This document shows positions 8,603 through 17,483 of a stretch of 64,000 nucleotides of DNA, one piece after another (position 1 is the first letter of the stretch; every line of letters begins with the position of its first letter). Source of the stretch: Prevotella sp. (GTDB taxonomy: Bacteria; Bacteroidota; Bacteroidia; Bacteroidales; Bacteroidaceae); NCBI GenBank assembly GCA_022779305.1, contig JALFSW010000042.1:1-64000 (forward strand), written 5' to 3'. The notes below the pieces were generated by a model, which was not told the DNA's origin, did not search any database, and worked only from the letters and a program-made list of their open reading frames with translations. Position numbers and translations under genes: made by a program.

Positions 8603-8782
8603 TTAATCGTCCCACTTGGTTGCATTGTAGCCTGATTCGGTAGTTGCGCCTAAACCAACTTCCTTTCCCAGCGTTTCTTCGCCTTCTTTTGAATTGATTT
8701 TTAAATCTGTATCGGCTATACTACCTTGCAAATTCAACAGAACTACTTCTGCTTTGGGTGCTACATATTGCTTTCTATTCAT
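8603..8782 (-). CDS. 59-residue peptide of unknown function, downstream of BspA-like gene
   Basis: ATG at 8782-8780, TAA at 8605-8603. The peptide begins MNRKQYVAPKAEVVLLN and continues LQGSIADTDLKIN, ending TESGYNATKWDD. It has no signal peptide and no membrane segment. An unusually good Shine-Dalgarno sequence for this phylum (GGAGGG, 6-7 nt before the ATG) sits right after the stop of the BspA-like gene, only 18 nt from this start, so the two are co-transcribed. Similar short proteins opening with Y-x-x-P-x-x-E-V are, to my recollection, common hypotheticals in Prevotella; their role is unknown. Confidence 0.65.
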   Translation of the reverse strand: MNRKQYVAPKAEVVLLNLQGSIADTDLKINSKEGEETLGKEVGLGATTESGYNATKWDD

Positions 8783-8800
8783 TTTGCTTCCCTCCTATTT

Positions 8801-10480
8801 TTAGTTAAACATTACTTTCTTTCCATTTACAATATAGATACCTTTTGCGGGGTTCACCACTCTGCGCCCTTGGAGATCGTAGATTACGGTGTCATCCGCA
8901 TTATTGGTGGTTGGTTGCTCAATTTCTTTAATGCCCGTTGCTGGGTTTTCATCGAAAGTAAACACCTTTGCACTGGCTTCCATTCCTTTTGGAATGAAGA
9001 GCCCAGCTTGATGGGGCTTGAGTGTCATTTTTGCCCCATTCGTTCCTTTTTGAAAATAGAATCCAACCCCTGTGCTGCCGTCTGTGTTGGGTGACAACAC
9101 AAAATATTTTCCATCTTCGCCCGAGAACGTATTGTCTGTAGCTGTACCTTTCATCAAACTTGTTCCTCCTATGAGTTTCACAGCCGATTCGAGTGTATCC
9201 ACTTCGTAGGCTATTGTTGCATTAGCGGTTGCTTGCAAAACAAAACCCGTTTTAGCAGGCACTGCCTCATTAGCACTGTAAACTGTCTTTACAGCATAGC
9301 GTTCGCCATTCTTGCGTGTCTGTCCAGTTATCACATAAGCAGTAGCTCCACTTGGCACAACAAAGCTTTCTGTGTCCAAATAATAAGAAATAAAGCCATA
9401 TTTCGACATCTTTAACTCCTCACGAACACACGCAGATGCTAAGATAGTGTTCGATTGTCCCACCTTTGCTTTTGCACCTACATTCATTGCAACTCTATAT
9501 TTCTTGCCACAATCCGTTGGAACATAGAAAGTTGGAATCGCCTTTGTTTTGCTAAAGGCATCGTTTGTTATTGTTGGAGGAACTGTTCCCTTAAACCGTA
9601 CAACATCTAATTTCCAGCAATCTTGAAAGACAGTATTACCAATATTTGTCAAAGACGCAGGAAATTCAATAGAAGAAAGTTCTAAACAATAATTAAATGC
9701 CGACCCCTCTATTGAGGTTATTTTTTCATTGAATTTAACTTCCGATATTTTGTAACAATATCTAAAACACTGACTTGGGATTGTTGTTAATTGCGTTTGT
9801 GAAAAATCAACGCTTTCTAAAACTGGACAACCCGAAAAAGACAGTACACCGAGCGTTTTTAATGTTGCAGGAAGCTTTAGTGTTTCTAAACTTGTACACC
9901 CTTCAAAAGCTTTATCCCCTATTGATTCAATATTTGTAGTAGAAAGATCTATCATTCTAAAAGAACTTCCACCTGCAAATGCCGCCTCTCCTATGCTTGT
10001 TATCTTTGGTGAATAAATCACATTCATCAGCACTCCTGCATTTTTGAAACATTCCTTTGGAATGCTACTTCCTGCATAATTAGTTAAATCTACCTGCTCT
10101 AATAGCGTTTCACCTGCAAAACAATTATCTGCCATTATTGCTTGTGAACCTGAAGCAAAGGTGATTTTTTTAATGCCAATATTCGGGCGAATTTCTAACG
10201 TCATCTCACTGGCAGTTATACGATCAACTGTTATATTATAACCAAGAGTTGTTCCTTTTACAGACGCAGGAATTTCCAAGATTCCATCAAATTTTTCAGA
10301 AACTTCCCAGCCTGTGATGCTTGCTTTATAGGTTGTGGGATCTTGATCAAATTTAAATTTTATCCCATGACTATCGGGATTTGTTATGTATTGCGCAGCA
10401 TACCCCTGCCAACACAAAACACTCAACACACAAAGAAGAAGTCTGCGAAGACCTCTTTCAAAGAAAATCTGTTTTATCAT
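8801..10480 (-). CDS. BspA-like leucine-rich-repeat surface protein
   Basis: 559 residues. An N-terminal signal peptide (hydrophobic LLLCVLSVLCWQGYA-AQ, preceded by RGLRR) is followed by roughly eight BspA/LRR_5-type repeats at residues about 85-305. Their pattern is 'I-x-x-x-A-F-x-x-C-x-x-L-x-x-L-x-L-P-x-x-L' (for example IGDKAFEGCTSLETLKLP). A second domain, about 340-500, is seen in Prevotella surface proteins. The C-terminus (IYDLQGRRVVNPAKGIYIVNGKKV) is the tail typical of Prevotella exported proteins, a probable secretion/anchoring signal. BspA-family proteins bind host proteins or other bacteria. The adhesin role is inferred from the family. The 59-residue peptide gene follows in the same transcript. 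Confidence 0.85.
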   Translation of the reverse strand: MIKQIFFERGLRRLLLCVLSVLCWQGYAAQYITNPDSHGIKFKFDQDPTTYKASITGWEVSEKFDGILEIPASVKGTTLGYNITVDRITASEMTLEIRPNIGIKKITFASGSQAIMADNCFAGETLLEQVDLTNYAGSSIPKECFKNAGVLMNVIYSPKITSIGEAAFAGGSSFRMIDLSTTNIESIGDKAFEGCTSLETLKLPATLKTLGVLSFSGCPVLESVDFSQTQLTTIPSQCFRYCYKISEVKFNEKITSIEGSAFNYCLELSSIEFPASLTNIGNTVFQDCWKLDVVRFKGTVPPTITNDAFSKTKAIPTFYVPTDCGKKYRVAMNVGAKAKVGQSNTILASACVREELKMSKYGFISYYLDTESFVVPSGATAYVITGQTRKNGERYAVKTVYSANEAVPAKTGFVLQATANATIAYEVDTLESAVKLIGGTSLMKGTATDNTFSGEDGKYFVLSPNTDGSTGVGFYFQKGTNGAKMTLKPHQAGLFIPKGMEASAKVFTFDENPATGIKEIEQPTTNNADDTVIYDLQGRRVVNPAKGIYIVNGKKVMFN

Positions 10481-10521
10481 TTCTGTTATTTTTAATTATA
10501 TATTCTTCCTAACTAATTGTT

Positions 10522-10600
10522 GTTCAATTTCATTTAATCATTTTCTCGCTAAAGCAAGCGTCTGAAAGACGATTACTCCCATGCGAGCGTTCAGAAAAGG
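10522..10600. repeat. ~90-bp repeat family, short variant
   Basis: GTTCAATTTCATTTAATCAT leads into TTTTCTCGCTAAAGCAAGCG and CTGAAAGACGATTACTC, then GCGAGCGTTCAG. It is nearly the same as 28190-28259 and shares its left end with the longer copies at 17378, 18808, 23801 and 28469. Non-coding; lies upstream of the BspA-like gene. Confidence 0.7.
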
Positions 10601-10819
10601 TTATTCGTCATAGGAATGAAAAATGCTCTTTTCTTCGTAAGCCAAAGTATGGTATGTTCAAGAATAATCAATGTATGAAGGCATTCATAATTCCAAACAA
10701 TAATCAACTAATGACTAATCGGCAGCAAAGATACTTACTTTTCTTTGCTTTAACAAAAAAAAATAATTTAACTATTTTTTTATATGCAAAAAGACGAGAG
10801 AAACAGGCAATTAACCTTC

Positions 10820-10907
10820 GTGCATGCTACACTTGCTTTTCAAATGAGGCTCAGTTACTGAACAAGTGAGGCTCAGTTGCACGCTAACTAAGGTTCACTT
10901 GCGAGGT
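10820..10907. repeat. 22-bp palindrome array, locus B (3 units plus a degenerate one)
   Basis: Clear units at 10842-10863 (core AAATGAGGCTCAGTT), 10864-10885 (AAGTGAGGCTCAGTT) and 10886-10907 (AACTAAGGTTCACTT). The preceding 22 bp (10820-10841, containing CATGCTACACTTGC) resembles the degenerate first unit of locus D. Exact 22-bp spacing. Confidence 0.85.
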
Positions 10908-10928
10908 GAGTGTAGAAGAATGGAAAAA

Positions 10929-11129
10929 TTAACCCAAATCGGTCATTAGAGACCAAAGGGATTGCGCCTGATTATCTGTGCAGATTGTTTAGCGTTTTTT
11001 CGCAGATGTAGTGGGCTACTTCAAGAGAAAACACTGAAGAAGCAGCCGATAAGCAGATGCAAGCCGTTGGGAAGTTAAAAATAAAAGAAAAAGAAAACTA
11101 TAGGCGGCCTAATGACCGATTTGGGTTAA
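10929..11129. repeat. ~200-bp inverted-terminal-repeat element, copy R2
   Basis: Opposite orientation to R1. Ends TTAACCCAAATCGGTCATTA and CTAATGACCGATTTGGGTTAA are inverted repeats. The interior is near-identical to R6 (42895) over its whole length. Lies 22 nt after array B and far from any gene end. Confidence 0.88.
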
Positions 11130-11430
11130 TATAAAACACTCACGTAACCACCTCACGTCAAGCGATTTATAATAGTCGGCTCCATATTCCATAAAAACTC
11201 CACCAAAACATCCATCCCCCACTCCACCAATAACACCCTAACACCACTTTGCCCCACCACTACTTTATCACGCAAAAAAAGCAGAGCACAAAAACACATA
11301 AAATATTTATAATCAACACTCTAACATTATCCATTTCCTACCCAAAAGAGACGAAGAAAACGACTATCAAAGCACATAAAAAATCATTAAAAACAACAAA
11401 AAACAAAGTTTTTAGAAAATATTTAGCCAC
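11130..11430. other. intergenic stretch without a recognised gene, upstream of mraZ
   Basis: Strand-asymmetric, C- and A-rich DNA (many CCAC/CACC runs at 11195-11260, then A-rich). A 72-codon Lys/Thr-rich forward frame at 11249-11467 looks like chance: no start context, low complexity, and it runs through the mraZ promoter. It may serve as a long leader or spacer for the division cluster promoter. Confidence 0.4.
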
Positions 11431-11466
11431 AAAGTGGTGGAATGTGGGGAAAAATGTTTACCTTTG
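11431..11466 (+). promoter_or_regulatory. mraZ promoter with candidate MraZ boxes
   Basis: TACCTTTG at 11459-11466 is a good -7 box. At the -33 position, instead of TTTG, there are two adjacent 10-bp direct repeats, AAAGTGGTGG and AATGTGGGGA (11431-11450). These resemble the GTGG-containing tandem boxes bound by MraZ in other bacteria, which would give autoregulation of the cluster. The box assignment is inference. Confidence 0.5.
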
Positions 11467-11501
11467 AACCGACTTTCATGTAAGAAGTAAGAAAACAGCG
11501 T

Positions 11502-11984
11502 ATGAGATTTTTGGGAAGCATAGAAGCCAAAGCAGACACAAAAGGCAGAGTCTTTTTGCCTGCAACTTTTCGCAAGATGCTCAACACATCGGGCGAGGAG
11601 ATGCTCATCATGCGCAAAGACGTCTTCCAACCCTGCCTTGTTCTCTATCCCGAATCGGTGTGGAACAGCATGGTAGACACGCTAAGAAAGAAGCTAAACC
11701 GCTGGAACAAGCGCGACCAAGCAGTCTATCGCCAATTCGTTTCAGACGTAGAAGCCATTGCGCTTGATGGCAACGGTCGCTTCCTCATTCCCAAACGCTA
11801 TCAAGAAATGGCAAACATCGATCAGCAAGTGCGCTTCATCGGTATGGACGATTGCATCGAAATTTGGAGCAATCAGCACCAAACAGCCATGACACCCGAA
11901 GATTTCAGCCAAGCATTGGAGGAACTCATGTGCAGAGACGACAAGGATGCGACAGCCGAAACAGCAACAAACGGAGAACTATGA
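11502..11984 (+). CDS. mraZ: transcriptional regulator MraZ
   Basis: 160 residues, AbrB-like double-wing fold with two repeated domains (conserved DTKGRVFLPATFR near residue 10-25 and DGNGRFLIPKRY near 88-100). MraZ is the conserved first gene of the division and cell-wall cluster and binds its own promoter. The stop overlaps the rsmH start (ATGA at 11981-11984). It is slightly longer than the usual ~150 because of an acidic C-terminal tail. Confidence 0.95.
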   Translation: MRFLGSIEAKADTKGRVFLPATFRKMLNTSGEEMLIMRKDVFQPCLVLYPESVWNSMVDTLRKKLNRWNKRDQAVYRQFVSDVEAIALDGNGRFLIPKRYQEMANIDQQVRFIGMDDCIEIWSNQHQTAMTPEDFSQALEELMCRDDKDATAETATNGEL

Positions 11985-12970
11985 TAAAAACGGCAGAGAC
12001 CTATCACATCCCCGTGTTGCTCAAAGAAAGCATAGATGGGCTGATCGTAAACCCCGAAGGCATTTATATTGATGCTACATTTGGAGGCGGCGGACATACA
12101 AAAGAAATCCTCTCACGCCTCAAAGGCAACGGAAAGCTCTTCAGTTTCGATCAAGACACAGATGCAGAGCAAAACATCGCCTCCATAGAAGCAACGCCTG
12201 CGCAGGCAGAACACTTCACTTTCGTGCGTTCAAACTTTCGATACATCAAAAACTGGATGCGCTACCACGGCATAGACGCTATTGATGGATTGCTTGCCGA
12301 CTTGGGCGTGAGTAGTCATCATTTCGACGATGAAGCACGTGGGTTTTCATTCAGATTCGACTCGCCACTTGATATGCGCATGAACAAAAATGCACGCCAA
12401 ACAGCTGCCGACATTCTGAAAGACTACGAAGAGGAGAAACTTGCCGATGTGTTCTATCTCTATGGCGAACTCAAAAACGCACGACGTATAGCTGCCCTTA
12501 TCGCAAATAGCCGAAAGACGAACAACATTCAAACAACGCAGCAACTGCAAACCCTTCTCGAACCGCTTTTCAAACGCGAACGAGAAAAAAAAGAAATGGC
12601 AAAGGTGTTCCAAGCATTGCGCATCGAGGTGAACCACGAAATGGAAGCACTCCAAGAAATGCTCATCAGTGCGTCGGACTTACTCAAACCAGGGGGGAGA
12701 TTGAGCATCATCACCTATCATTCGTTGGAAGATCGTATCGTCAAAAACGTAATGAAAACAGGAAACATAGAAGGAAAAATAACGCAAGATTTCTTCGGTC
12801 GCATCACTTCACCTTATAAATTGGTGAACAACAAAGTGATGACTGCCGACAGAGAAGAGCAAGAAAGAAACCCCAGAAGCCGCAGTGCAAAGCTAAGGAT
12901 AGCAGAAAGACAGACAGATGACAAACAAAAAGAACGAAATAACAAATCCACCCACAGACGTTTTGATTAA
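11981..12970 (+). CDS. rsmH: 16S rRNA (cytosine-1402-N4)-methyltransferase
   Basis: 329 residues from the ATG at 11981 (MIKTAETYHIPVLL). A longer frame upstream only shadows mraZ. SAM-binding block DATFGGGGHTKEIL near residue 30, then GLLADLGVSSHHFD and SPLDMRMN, and RPGGRLSIITYHSLEDRIVK-type block (KPGGRLSIITYHSLED) near 240-255, all diagnostic. It N4-methylates C1402 of 16S rRNA. The TGA-ATG overlap with mraZ and immediate continuation into ftsL show an operon. Confidence 0.95.
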   Translation: MIKTAETYHIPVLLKESIDGLIVNPEGIYIDATFGGGGHTKEILSRLKGNGKLFSFDQDTDAEQNIASIEATPAQAEHFTFVRSNFRYIKNWMRYHGIDAIDGLLADLGVSSHHFDDEARGFSFRFDSPLDMRMNKNARQTAADILKDYEEEKLADVFYLYGELKNARRIAALIANSRKTNNIQTTQQLQTLLEPLFKREREKKEMAKVFQALRIEVNHEMEALQEMLISASDLLKPGGRLSIITYHSLEDRIVKNVMKTGNIEGKITQDFFGRITSPYKLVNNKVMTADREEQERNPRSRSAKLRIAERQTDDKQKERNNKSTHRRFD

Positions 12971-13541
12971 AATGCCTGACGAGGAGAAAACATTGGAAAC
13001 TCAAGAAGAGATGACCAATGACGCATCTGTCATCATCGGTATGCCCATCGACATAGAAACCGAAACAGAAAAAACCGAAGACGCCACCCCAACAAAAAAC
13101 AATGACCATCAGTCTGAGGACGAAGCAACTGAAGAACTCAAAAAAATAGAGGAGCAAGAAAAAATCATCAGAGCCGCCATTGCAGCACAAGCGCGGGAAG
13201 ACGAAGAGCCTATGGCGGCTACTTTCACGCTAAGGAAAATACTCGCAGGCGACCTTTTCTCGGCACAGCTCCTCCGAAACAACGTAGGGTTGATTGCGCT
13301 CGTGGTGCTTTTCATCATCGGCTATATTTCAATTAGGTATGAAGTGCAGAAGCAACTCATTGATATCGACAAACGAAACACGCAACTCAAGGATGCCAAA
13401 TATCGTGCATTGTCAAATAGCAGTAAGCTAACAGAACGGTCAAGAGAAAGCCATGTGCTCGAAGTGCTGAAACAAAGAAAAGACAGTACACTCAAAGTTT
13501 CACAACAACCACCGTTCATCATCAACATTCCTGAAAAGTAA
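12918..13541 (+). CDS. ftsL: FtsL-like cell division protein
   Basis: Bitopic membrane protein of 207 residues. A long acidic cytoplasmic region (about 1-110, rich in Glu/Thr) precedes one membrane segment (about 118-138, VGLIALVVLFIIGYISI) and a short periplasmic coiled-coil. Position between rsmH and the transpeptidase gene and this architecture match the Bacteroidetes FtsL-like family. The first ATG (12918) lies inside rsmH; an in-frame ATG at 12972, 2 nt after the rsmH stop, would give 189 residues and is an equally good start. FtsL forms a complex with FtsB/FtsQ that activates septal peptidoglycan synthesis. Confidence 0.8.
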   Translation: MTNKKNEITNPPTDVLIKMPDEEKTLETQEEMTNDASVIIGMPIDIETETEKTEDATPTKNNDHQSEDEATEELKKIEEQEKIIRAAIAAQAREDEEPMAATFTLRKILAGDLFSAQLLRNNVGLIALVVLFIIGYISIRYEVQKQLIDIDKRNTQLKDAKYRALSNSSKLTERSRESHVLEVLKQRKDSTLKVSQQPPFIINIPEK

Positions 13542-13551
13542 AAACAAAGAA

Positions 13552-15705
13552 ATGGGAAAGTTCATCAATGACAAAAGCATTCCACGCTATAAACTCGTGG
13601 CGTTCATCATGACCTTCATTGCTATTGCGGTGATTGGCAAGGCAGGCTATACGATGACGGCAAAGAAAAACTATTGGATGGAGGTTGCTGCACGTCTGAA
13701 ACGCGACAGCGTGAGGGTGGCACCCACCAGAGGCAACATCCTTAGTTCCGATGGGCAACTCATGGCAAGCTCTTTGCCCGAATTTAAAATCTATATGGAC
13801 TTCAGTGCACTCATTGCATCGAAGAACGATACGGCATTTGTAGACAGCATAGATCACATTGCCAAAGGACTGAACGAGCTATTCCCCGAAAAAAGCATCG
13901 CAACTTTTAAAAAAGAATTGCTCCAAGGGCTCAAAGAAGAAAAGCGACACCTGCCCATCGTCAATACACGCATAGATTATAACACGTTCAAAGAGGTTCA
14001 GAAACTTCCCATTTTCCACCTATCTAAATATAAGAGCGGTTTCCATTGGGAGGAATTTAACGCTCGCCGCCGCCCCTTCGGTTCATTGGCCAGTCGCACA
14101 GTGGGCGATCTTTATGGTGCAAAAGACGAAGCACGCTACGGTTTGGAACTCTCTTTCGACAAGAGTTTAAGAGGGATTGATGGACTGAAAAACCGCCAAA
14201 AGGTGCGCAACAAATTCCTTGATATTACAGAGGTGGCCCCCATTGATGGTTCAGATGTTATCACAACCATTGATGTGGGTATTCAGGACTTGGCAGAACG
14301 AGCATTAACCGAAGAACTAAAGAAAATCAATGGCAACGTGGGTGTAGCCATCGTAATGGAAGTTGCGACTGGAGATGTAAAGGCAATCGTCAATCTTGAC
14401 AAATGTGCAGACGGTGAATACAGAGAAATAAAGAATCACGCTGTGAGCGATTTGCTTGAACCTGGGTCTGTTTTCAAAACAGCCTCATTGATGGTAGCCC
14501 TTGATGAGGGATTGATCGATACTACATATGTAGTTGAAACAGGCAATGGCGTATGGACAATGTATGGCAGAGACATGCGCGATCACAACTGGAGACGTGG
14601 CGGATATGGCAGACTCACACTGCCATGGACTTTAAAATATAGTTCAAACATTGGCATCAGTCGCATCATTGATAAATTTTATCACAACAATCCAGAAAGA
14701 TTTATACAAGGCTTATACAACTTAGGACTTACTGATGACCTCAACATTCCCATCATGGGCTATGCGAAAGCACGCATACGAATGCCCAAAAAGAATACAA
14801 GAGGACAATACATCAATTGGAGTAAAACAGCTTTGGCATGGATGAGCATTGGTTATGAAACGCAAATACCTCCCATCTCCACCCTCACTTTTTACAATGC
14901 GATAGCCAATGGTGGCAAGATGATGCAACCACGGTTTGTTAAACAAATTGTGAAAGACGGTGAAGTGAAAGCTGAATTTCCTCCAAAAGTGTTGCGCCAA
15001 CAGATTGCCAAAGAGAAAACCATTGCCGACATGACCAGTATTCTCACCAAAGTGGTATCGGAAGGATTAGGTAAAAAGGCAGGATCGGATAAGTTTTCCG
15101 TTGCAGGCAAGACTGGAACAGCGCAGATTTCTAAAGGAGTCTCGGGCTACAAAGCTGGAGCAATGAACTATTTGTTGAGCTTTGCAGGTTTCTTTCCAGC
15201 CGAAAAGCCTCGTTATAGTTGCATAGTCTGCATTCAGAAAACCGGACTTCCAGCGTCAGGAGGCGGCATGAGCGGCGTAGTGTTCCACAATATCGCTGAA
15301 GGTATAATGGCACAAAGTTTGAAACTTAGCGTGGAAGATGCAAAAGACCAGCATTCGCTGTTTGTGCCTGAAGTGAAGAAGGGCAACCTTTTGGCTTCAG
15401 ATTATGTTTTAAATGCTTTCGGTTTCAAGGTGAAAAACGGCTGGAACGGTGCATTTCCATTCGGAACGCCCATCTGGGGAAGCATTTCTACGGGCAATTC
15501 ATCGCTCACCCTTGAACAGAACAGCTACGGAAACGGAAAGATAGTGCCCGATGTACATGGCATGGGCGCAAGAGACGCCGTCTATTTGTTGGAAAGTAGA
15601 GGTATAAAAGTAAGACTACAAGGACGCGGAAAGGTACTCAAACAATCCATTGGAGCGGGCGAAAAAATCAAAAAAGGTATGATTTGCTACCTCCAATTAG
15701 GATAG
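13552..15705 (+). CDS. ftsI: septal peptidoglycan transpeptidase (class B penicillin-binding protein)
   Basis: 717 residues. An N-terminal membrane anchor (about 14-34) is followed by the pedestal domain and the transpeptidase domain. Active-site motifs are SVFK (Ser near 306), SSN (near 364) and KTGT (near 520). A C-terminal PASTA-like domain (about 655-717, VPDVHGMGARDAVYLLESRG) is longer than in proteobacterial FtsI and usual for Bacteroidetes. It cross-links septal peptidoglycan in the periplasm. Sits 10 nt after ftsL. Confidence 0.94.
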   Translation: MGKFINDKSIPRYKLVAFIMTFIAIAVIGKAGYTMTAKKNYWMEVAARLKRDSVRVAPTRGNILSSDGQLMASSLPEFKIYMDFSALIASKNDTAFVDSIDHIAKGLNELFPEKSIATFKKELLQGLKEEKRHLPIVNTRIDYNTFKEVQKLPIFHLSKYKSGFHWEEFNARRRPFGSLASRTVGDLYGAKDEARYGLELSFDKSLRGIDGLKNRQKVRNKFLDITEVAPIDGSDVITTIDVGIQDLAERALTEELKKINGNVGVAIVMEVATGDVKAIVNLDKCADGEYREIKNHAVSDLLEPGSVFKTASLMVALDEGLIDTTYVVETGNGVWTMYGRDMRDHNWRRGGYGRLTLPWTLKYSSNIGISRIIDKFYHNNPERFIQGLYNLGLTDDLNIPIMGYAKARIRMPKKNTRGQYINWSKTALAWMSIGYETQIPPISTLTFYNAIANGGKMMQPRFVKQIVKDGEVKAEFPPKVLRQQIAKEKTIADMTSILTKVVSEGLGKKAGSDKFSVAGKTGTAQISKGVSGYKAGAMNYLLSFAGFFPAEKPRYSCIVCIQKTGLPASGGGMSGVVFHNIAEGIMAQSLKLSVEDAKDQHSLFVPEVKKGNLLASDYVLNAFGFKVKNGWNGAFPFGTPIWGSISTGNSSLTLEQNSYGNGKIVPDVHGMGARDAVYLLESRGIKVRLQGRGKVLKQSIGAGEKIKKGMICYLQLG

Positions 15706-15732
15706 AAAGGGGGCAAACAAGCAATAAAAACT

Positions 15733-15842
15733 ACTTCTAAGTCCCACAGACAAAAGATAAAAACCCTACAAAGAAAAGATAAAAGTCCTATAAACGAGAG
15801 ATAAAAGCTCCATAAGTGAGAAATAAAAAGTCCACGAACGAG
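15733..15842. repeat. 22-bp direct repeat array of a different sequence (5 units)
   Basis: Units at 15733-15754 (diverged), 15755-15776, 15777-15798, 15799-15820 and 15821-15842. Consensus approximates AGATAAAAGTCCTATAAACG plus AG. The period is exactly 22 bp, the same as in the six palindrome arrays, but the sequence is unrelated and not palindromic. Lies between ftsI and murE, inside the presumed operon. Confidence 0.85.
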
Positions 15843-15887
15843 CGACAAACAAGACATCATCAACCGTAAAGAAAGGGAAAGAAAGCA

Positions 15888-17345
15888 ATGAAACTAAGTG
15901 ATCTCATCAAAAATATAAAGCCAATTAACATCATTGGCAACCCTGAAACGGAAATCAGCGGCATCAATATCGACAGCCGAAAAATTAAAGAAGGCCATCT
16001 GTTTGTAGCCATCAAAGGCACACAGACAGACGGACATCAGTTCATTACGAAAGCCATTGAACTCGGTGCTAAGGCGATATTATTGGAAGAACTTCCCACG
16101 GAAACCACCGAAAACATTGTCTATGTGCAGGTGAAAAACACCGAAGAGGCAGTAGGAAAAGTGACAACCACATTCTTTGGCAACCCCTCTCACAAGCTAA
16201 AATTAGTGGGCGTAACTGGCACAAATGGTAAAACAACCATTGCAACGCTCCTTTACAATCTCTTCAGAGAATTGGGACACAAGGTGGGGTTACTCTCAAC
16301 CGTCTGCAACTATATTGATGGCGTGGCGCATCCAAGCACTCACACCACTCCCGATCCTATCGAACTGAATACACTTCTGGCTGAAATGGTGGATGCTGGT
16401 TGCGAATATGTATTCATGGAATGTTCCAGCCACGCCATACAACAACGCAGAATAGGTGGACTTAGATTTGCAGGTGGACTCTTCACCAACCTCACCCGCG
16501 ATCATTTAGACTATCACAAGACCTTTGAGAATTATCGCAATGCAAAGAAAAAGTTCTTCGATGATCTGCCAAAAGAGGCTTTTGCCATCACAAATGCAGA
16601 CGACAAGAACGGTCTCATTATGACACAAAACTGCAAAGCAAACGTCAAAACCTACTCTATACAGCGTATGGCTGACTTCCGTGCAAAGATTTTGGAATGC
16701 CACTTTGAGGGAATGTATTTGGAAATAGAGGGCAAAGAAATGGGCGTGCAGTTCATTGGCAAATTCAATGTGAGCAACCTCCTTGCTGTTTATGGCGCAG
16801 CAATCATGCTGGGAAAGACTGCCGACGAAATACTCCTCGCATTGAGCAAACTCAAGAGTGTCAATGGGCGCCTTGAGCCCATCACTTCTCCAGAAGGTAT
16901 CACAGCCGTGATAGATTATGCGCATACGCCCGATGCGTTGGAAAATGTGCTCATTGCCATTCACGACGTACTCGAAGGGAAAAGCGGAAAAGTCATCACC
17001 GTTTGTGGGGCAGGCGGAAACCGAGACAAAGGAAAGCGTCCTTTGATGGCACAAGAAGCTGTGAAGCGCAGCGATCGTGTCATCCTCACGAGCGACAATC
17101 CAAGAAATGAAGATCCACAAGCCATCATCGACGATATGCTTGAAGGATTAGACAACACACAACGTAAAAAAGTACTCGCCATAGCAGACCGCAAAGAAGC
17201 CATCCGCACAGCCACAATGCTGGCAGAAAAAGGCGATGTTGTTCTCATTGCAGGCAAAGGACACGAGGACTATCAAGAAATAAAAGGTGTGAAGCATCAT
17301 TTCGATGATCACGAAGTGATTAAAGAAATCTTTGGATTGCAATAA
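15888..17345 (+). CDS. murE: UDP-N-acetylmuramoyl-L-alanyl-D-glutamate--2,6-diaminopimelate ligase
   Basis: 485 residues. Adds the third residue of the peptidoglycan stem peptide in the cytosol. ATP-binding P-loop [10 protein letters not shown] near residue 107; the carbamylated-lysine/central domain contains ECSSHAI and [11 protein letters not shown]; the C-terminal domain carries DNPR near 403, the signature of meso-diaminopimelate rather than lysine specificity. Follows ftsI after 182 nt that contain a 22-bp repeat array. Confidence 0.95.
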   Translation: MKLSDLIKNIKPINIIGNPETEISGINIDSRKIKEGHLFVAIKGTQTDGHQFITKAIELGAKAILLEELPTETTENIVYVQVKNTEEAVGKVTTTFFGNPSHKLKLVGVTGTNGKTTIATLLYNLFRELGHKVGLLSTVCNYIDGVAHPSTHTTPDPIELNTLLAEMVDAGCEYVFMECSSHAIQQRRIGGLRFAGGLFTNLTRDHLDYHKTFENYRNAKKKFFDDLPKEAFAITNADDKNGLIMTQNCKANVKTYSIQRMADFRAKILECHFEGMYLEIEGKEMGVQFIGKFNVSNLLAVYGAAIMLGKTADEILLALSKLKSVNGRLEPITSPEGITAVIDYAHTPDALENVLIAIHDVLEGKSGKVITVCGAGGNRDKGKRPLMAQEAVKRSDRVILTSDNPRNEDPQAIIDDMLEGLDNTQRKKVLAIADRKEAIRTATMLAEKGDVVLIAGKGHEDYQEIKGVKHHFDDHEVIKEIFGLQ

Positions 17346-17377
17346 CCCCCACATCACTCCCCCACTTTAAACAAGAT

Positions 17378-17467
17378 TTAATTGCATTTAGTCGTTTTTT
17401 CGCCATGGCAATGTAAGAACTTCGTACCTCGTTTTCCATTGCTCATCTGGCTCAACAAAAACGTTCA
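17378..17467. repeat. ~90-bp repeat family, copy between murE and mraY
   Basis: Runs from an AATTGCATTTAGTCGTTTTT end through CGCCATGGCAATGTAAGAAC and TTCGTACCTCGTTTTCC to GGCTCAACAAAAACGTTC. It matches 18808-18898 and, in reverse, 23801 and 28469. Non-coding. It ends 17 nt before the mraY start, so it forms the mraY leader. Confidence 0.85.
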
Positions 17468-17483
17468 ATAAAACAGTAAAAAG

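Noticed and set aside
8421..8606. 61-codon forward frame inside element R1
   Set aside because: Lies wholly within a repeat; the frame is not preserved in R2, R6 or R8.
11249..11467. 72-codon forward frame upstream of mraZ
   Set aside because: Low-complexity Lys/Thr-rich, no start context, and it covers the mraZ promoter. Probably chance in A-rich DNA.
11852..11980. Upstream extension of the rsmH frame
   Set aside because: Lies entirely within mraZ. The ATG at 11981 overlaps the mraZ stop and matches the family N-terminus.
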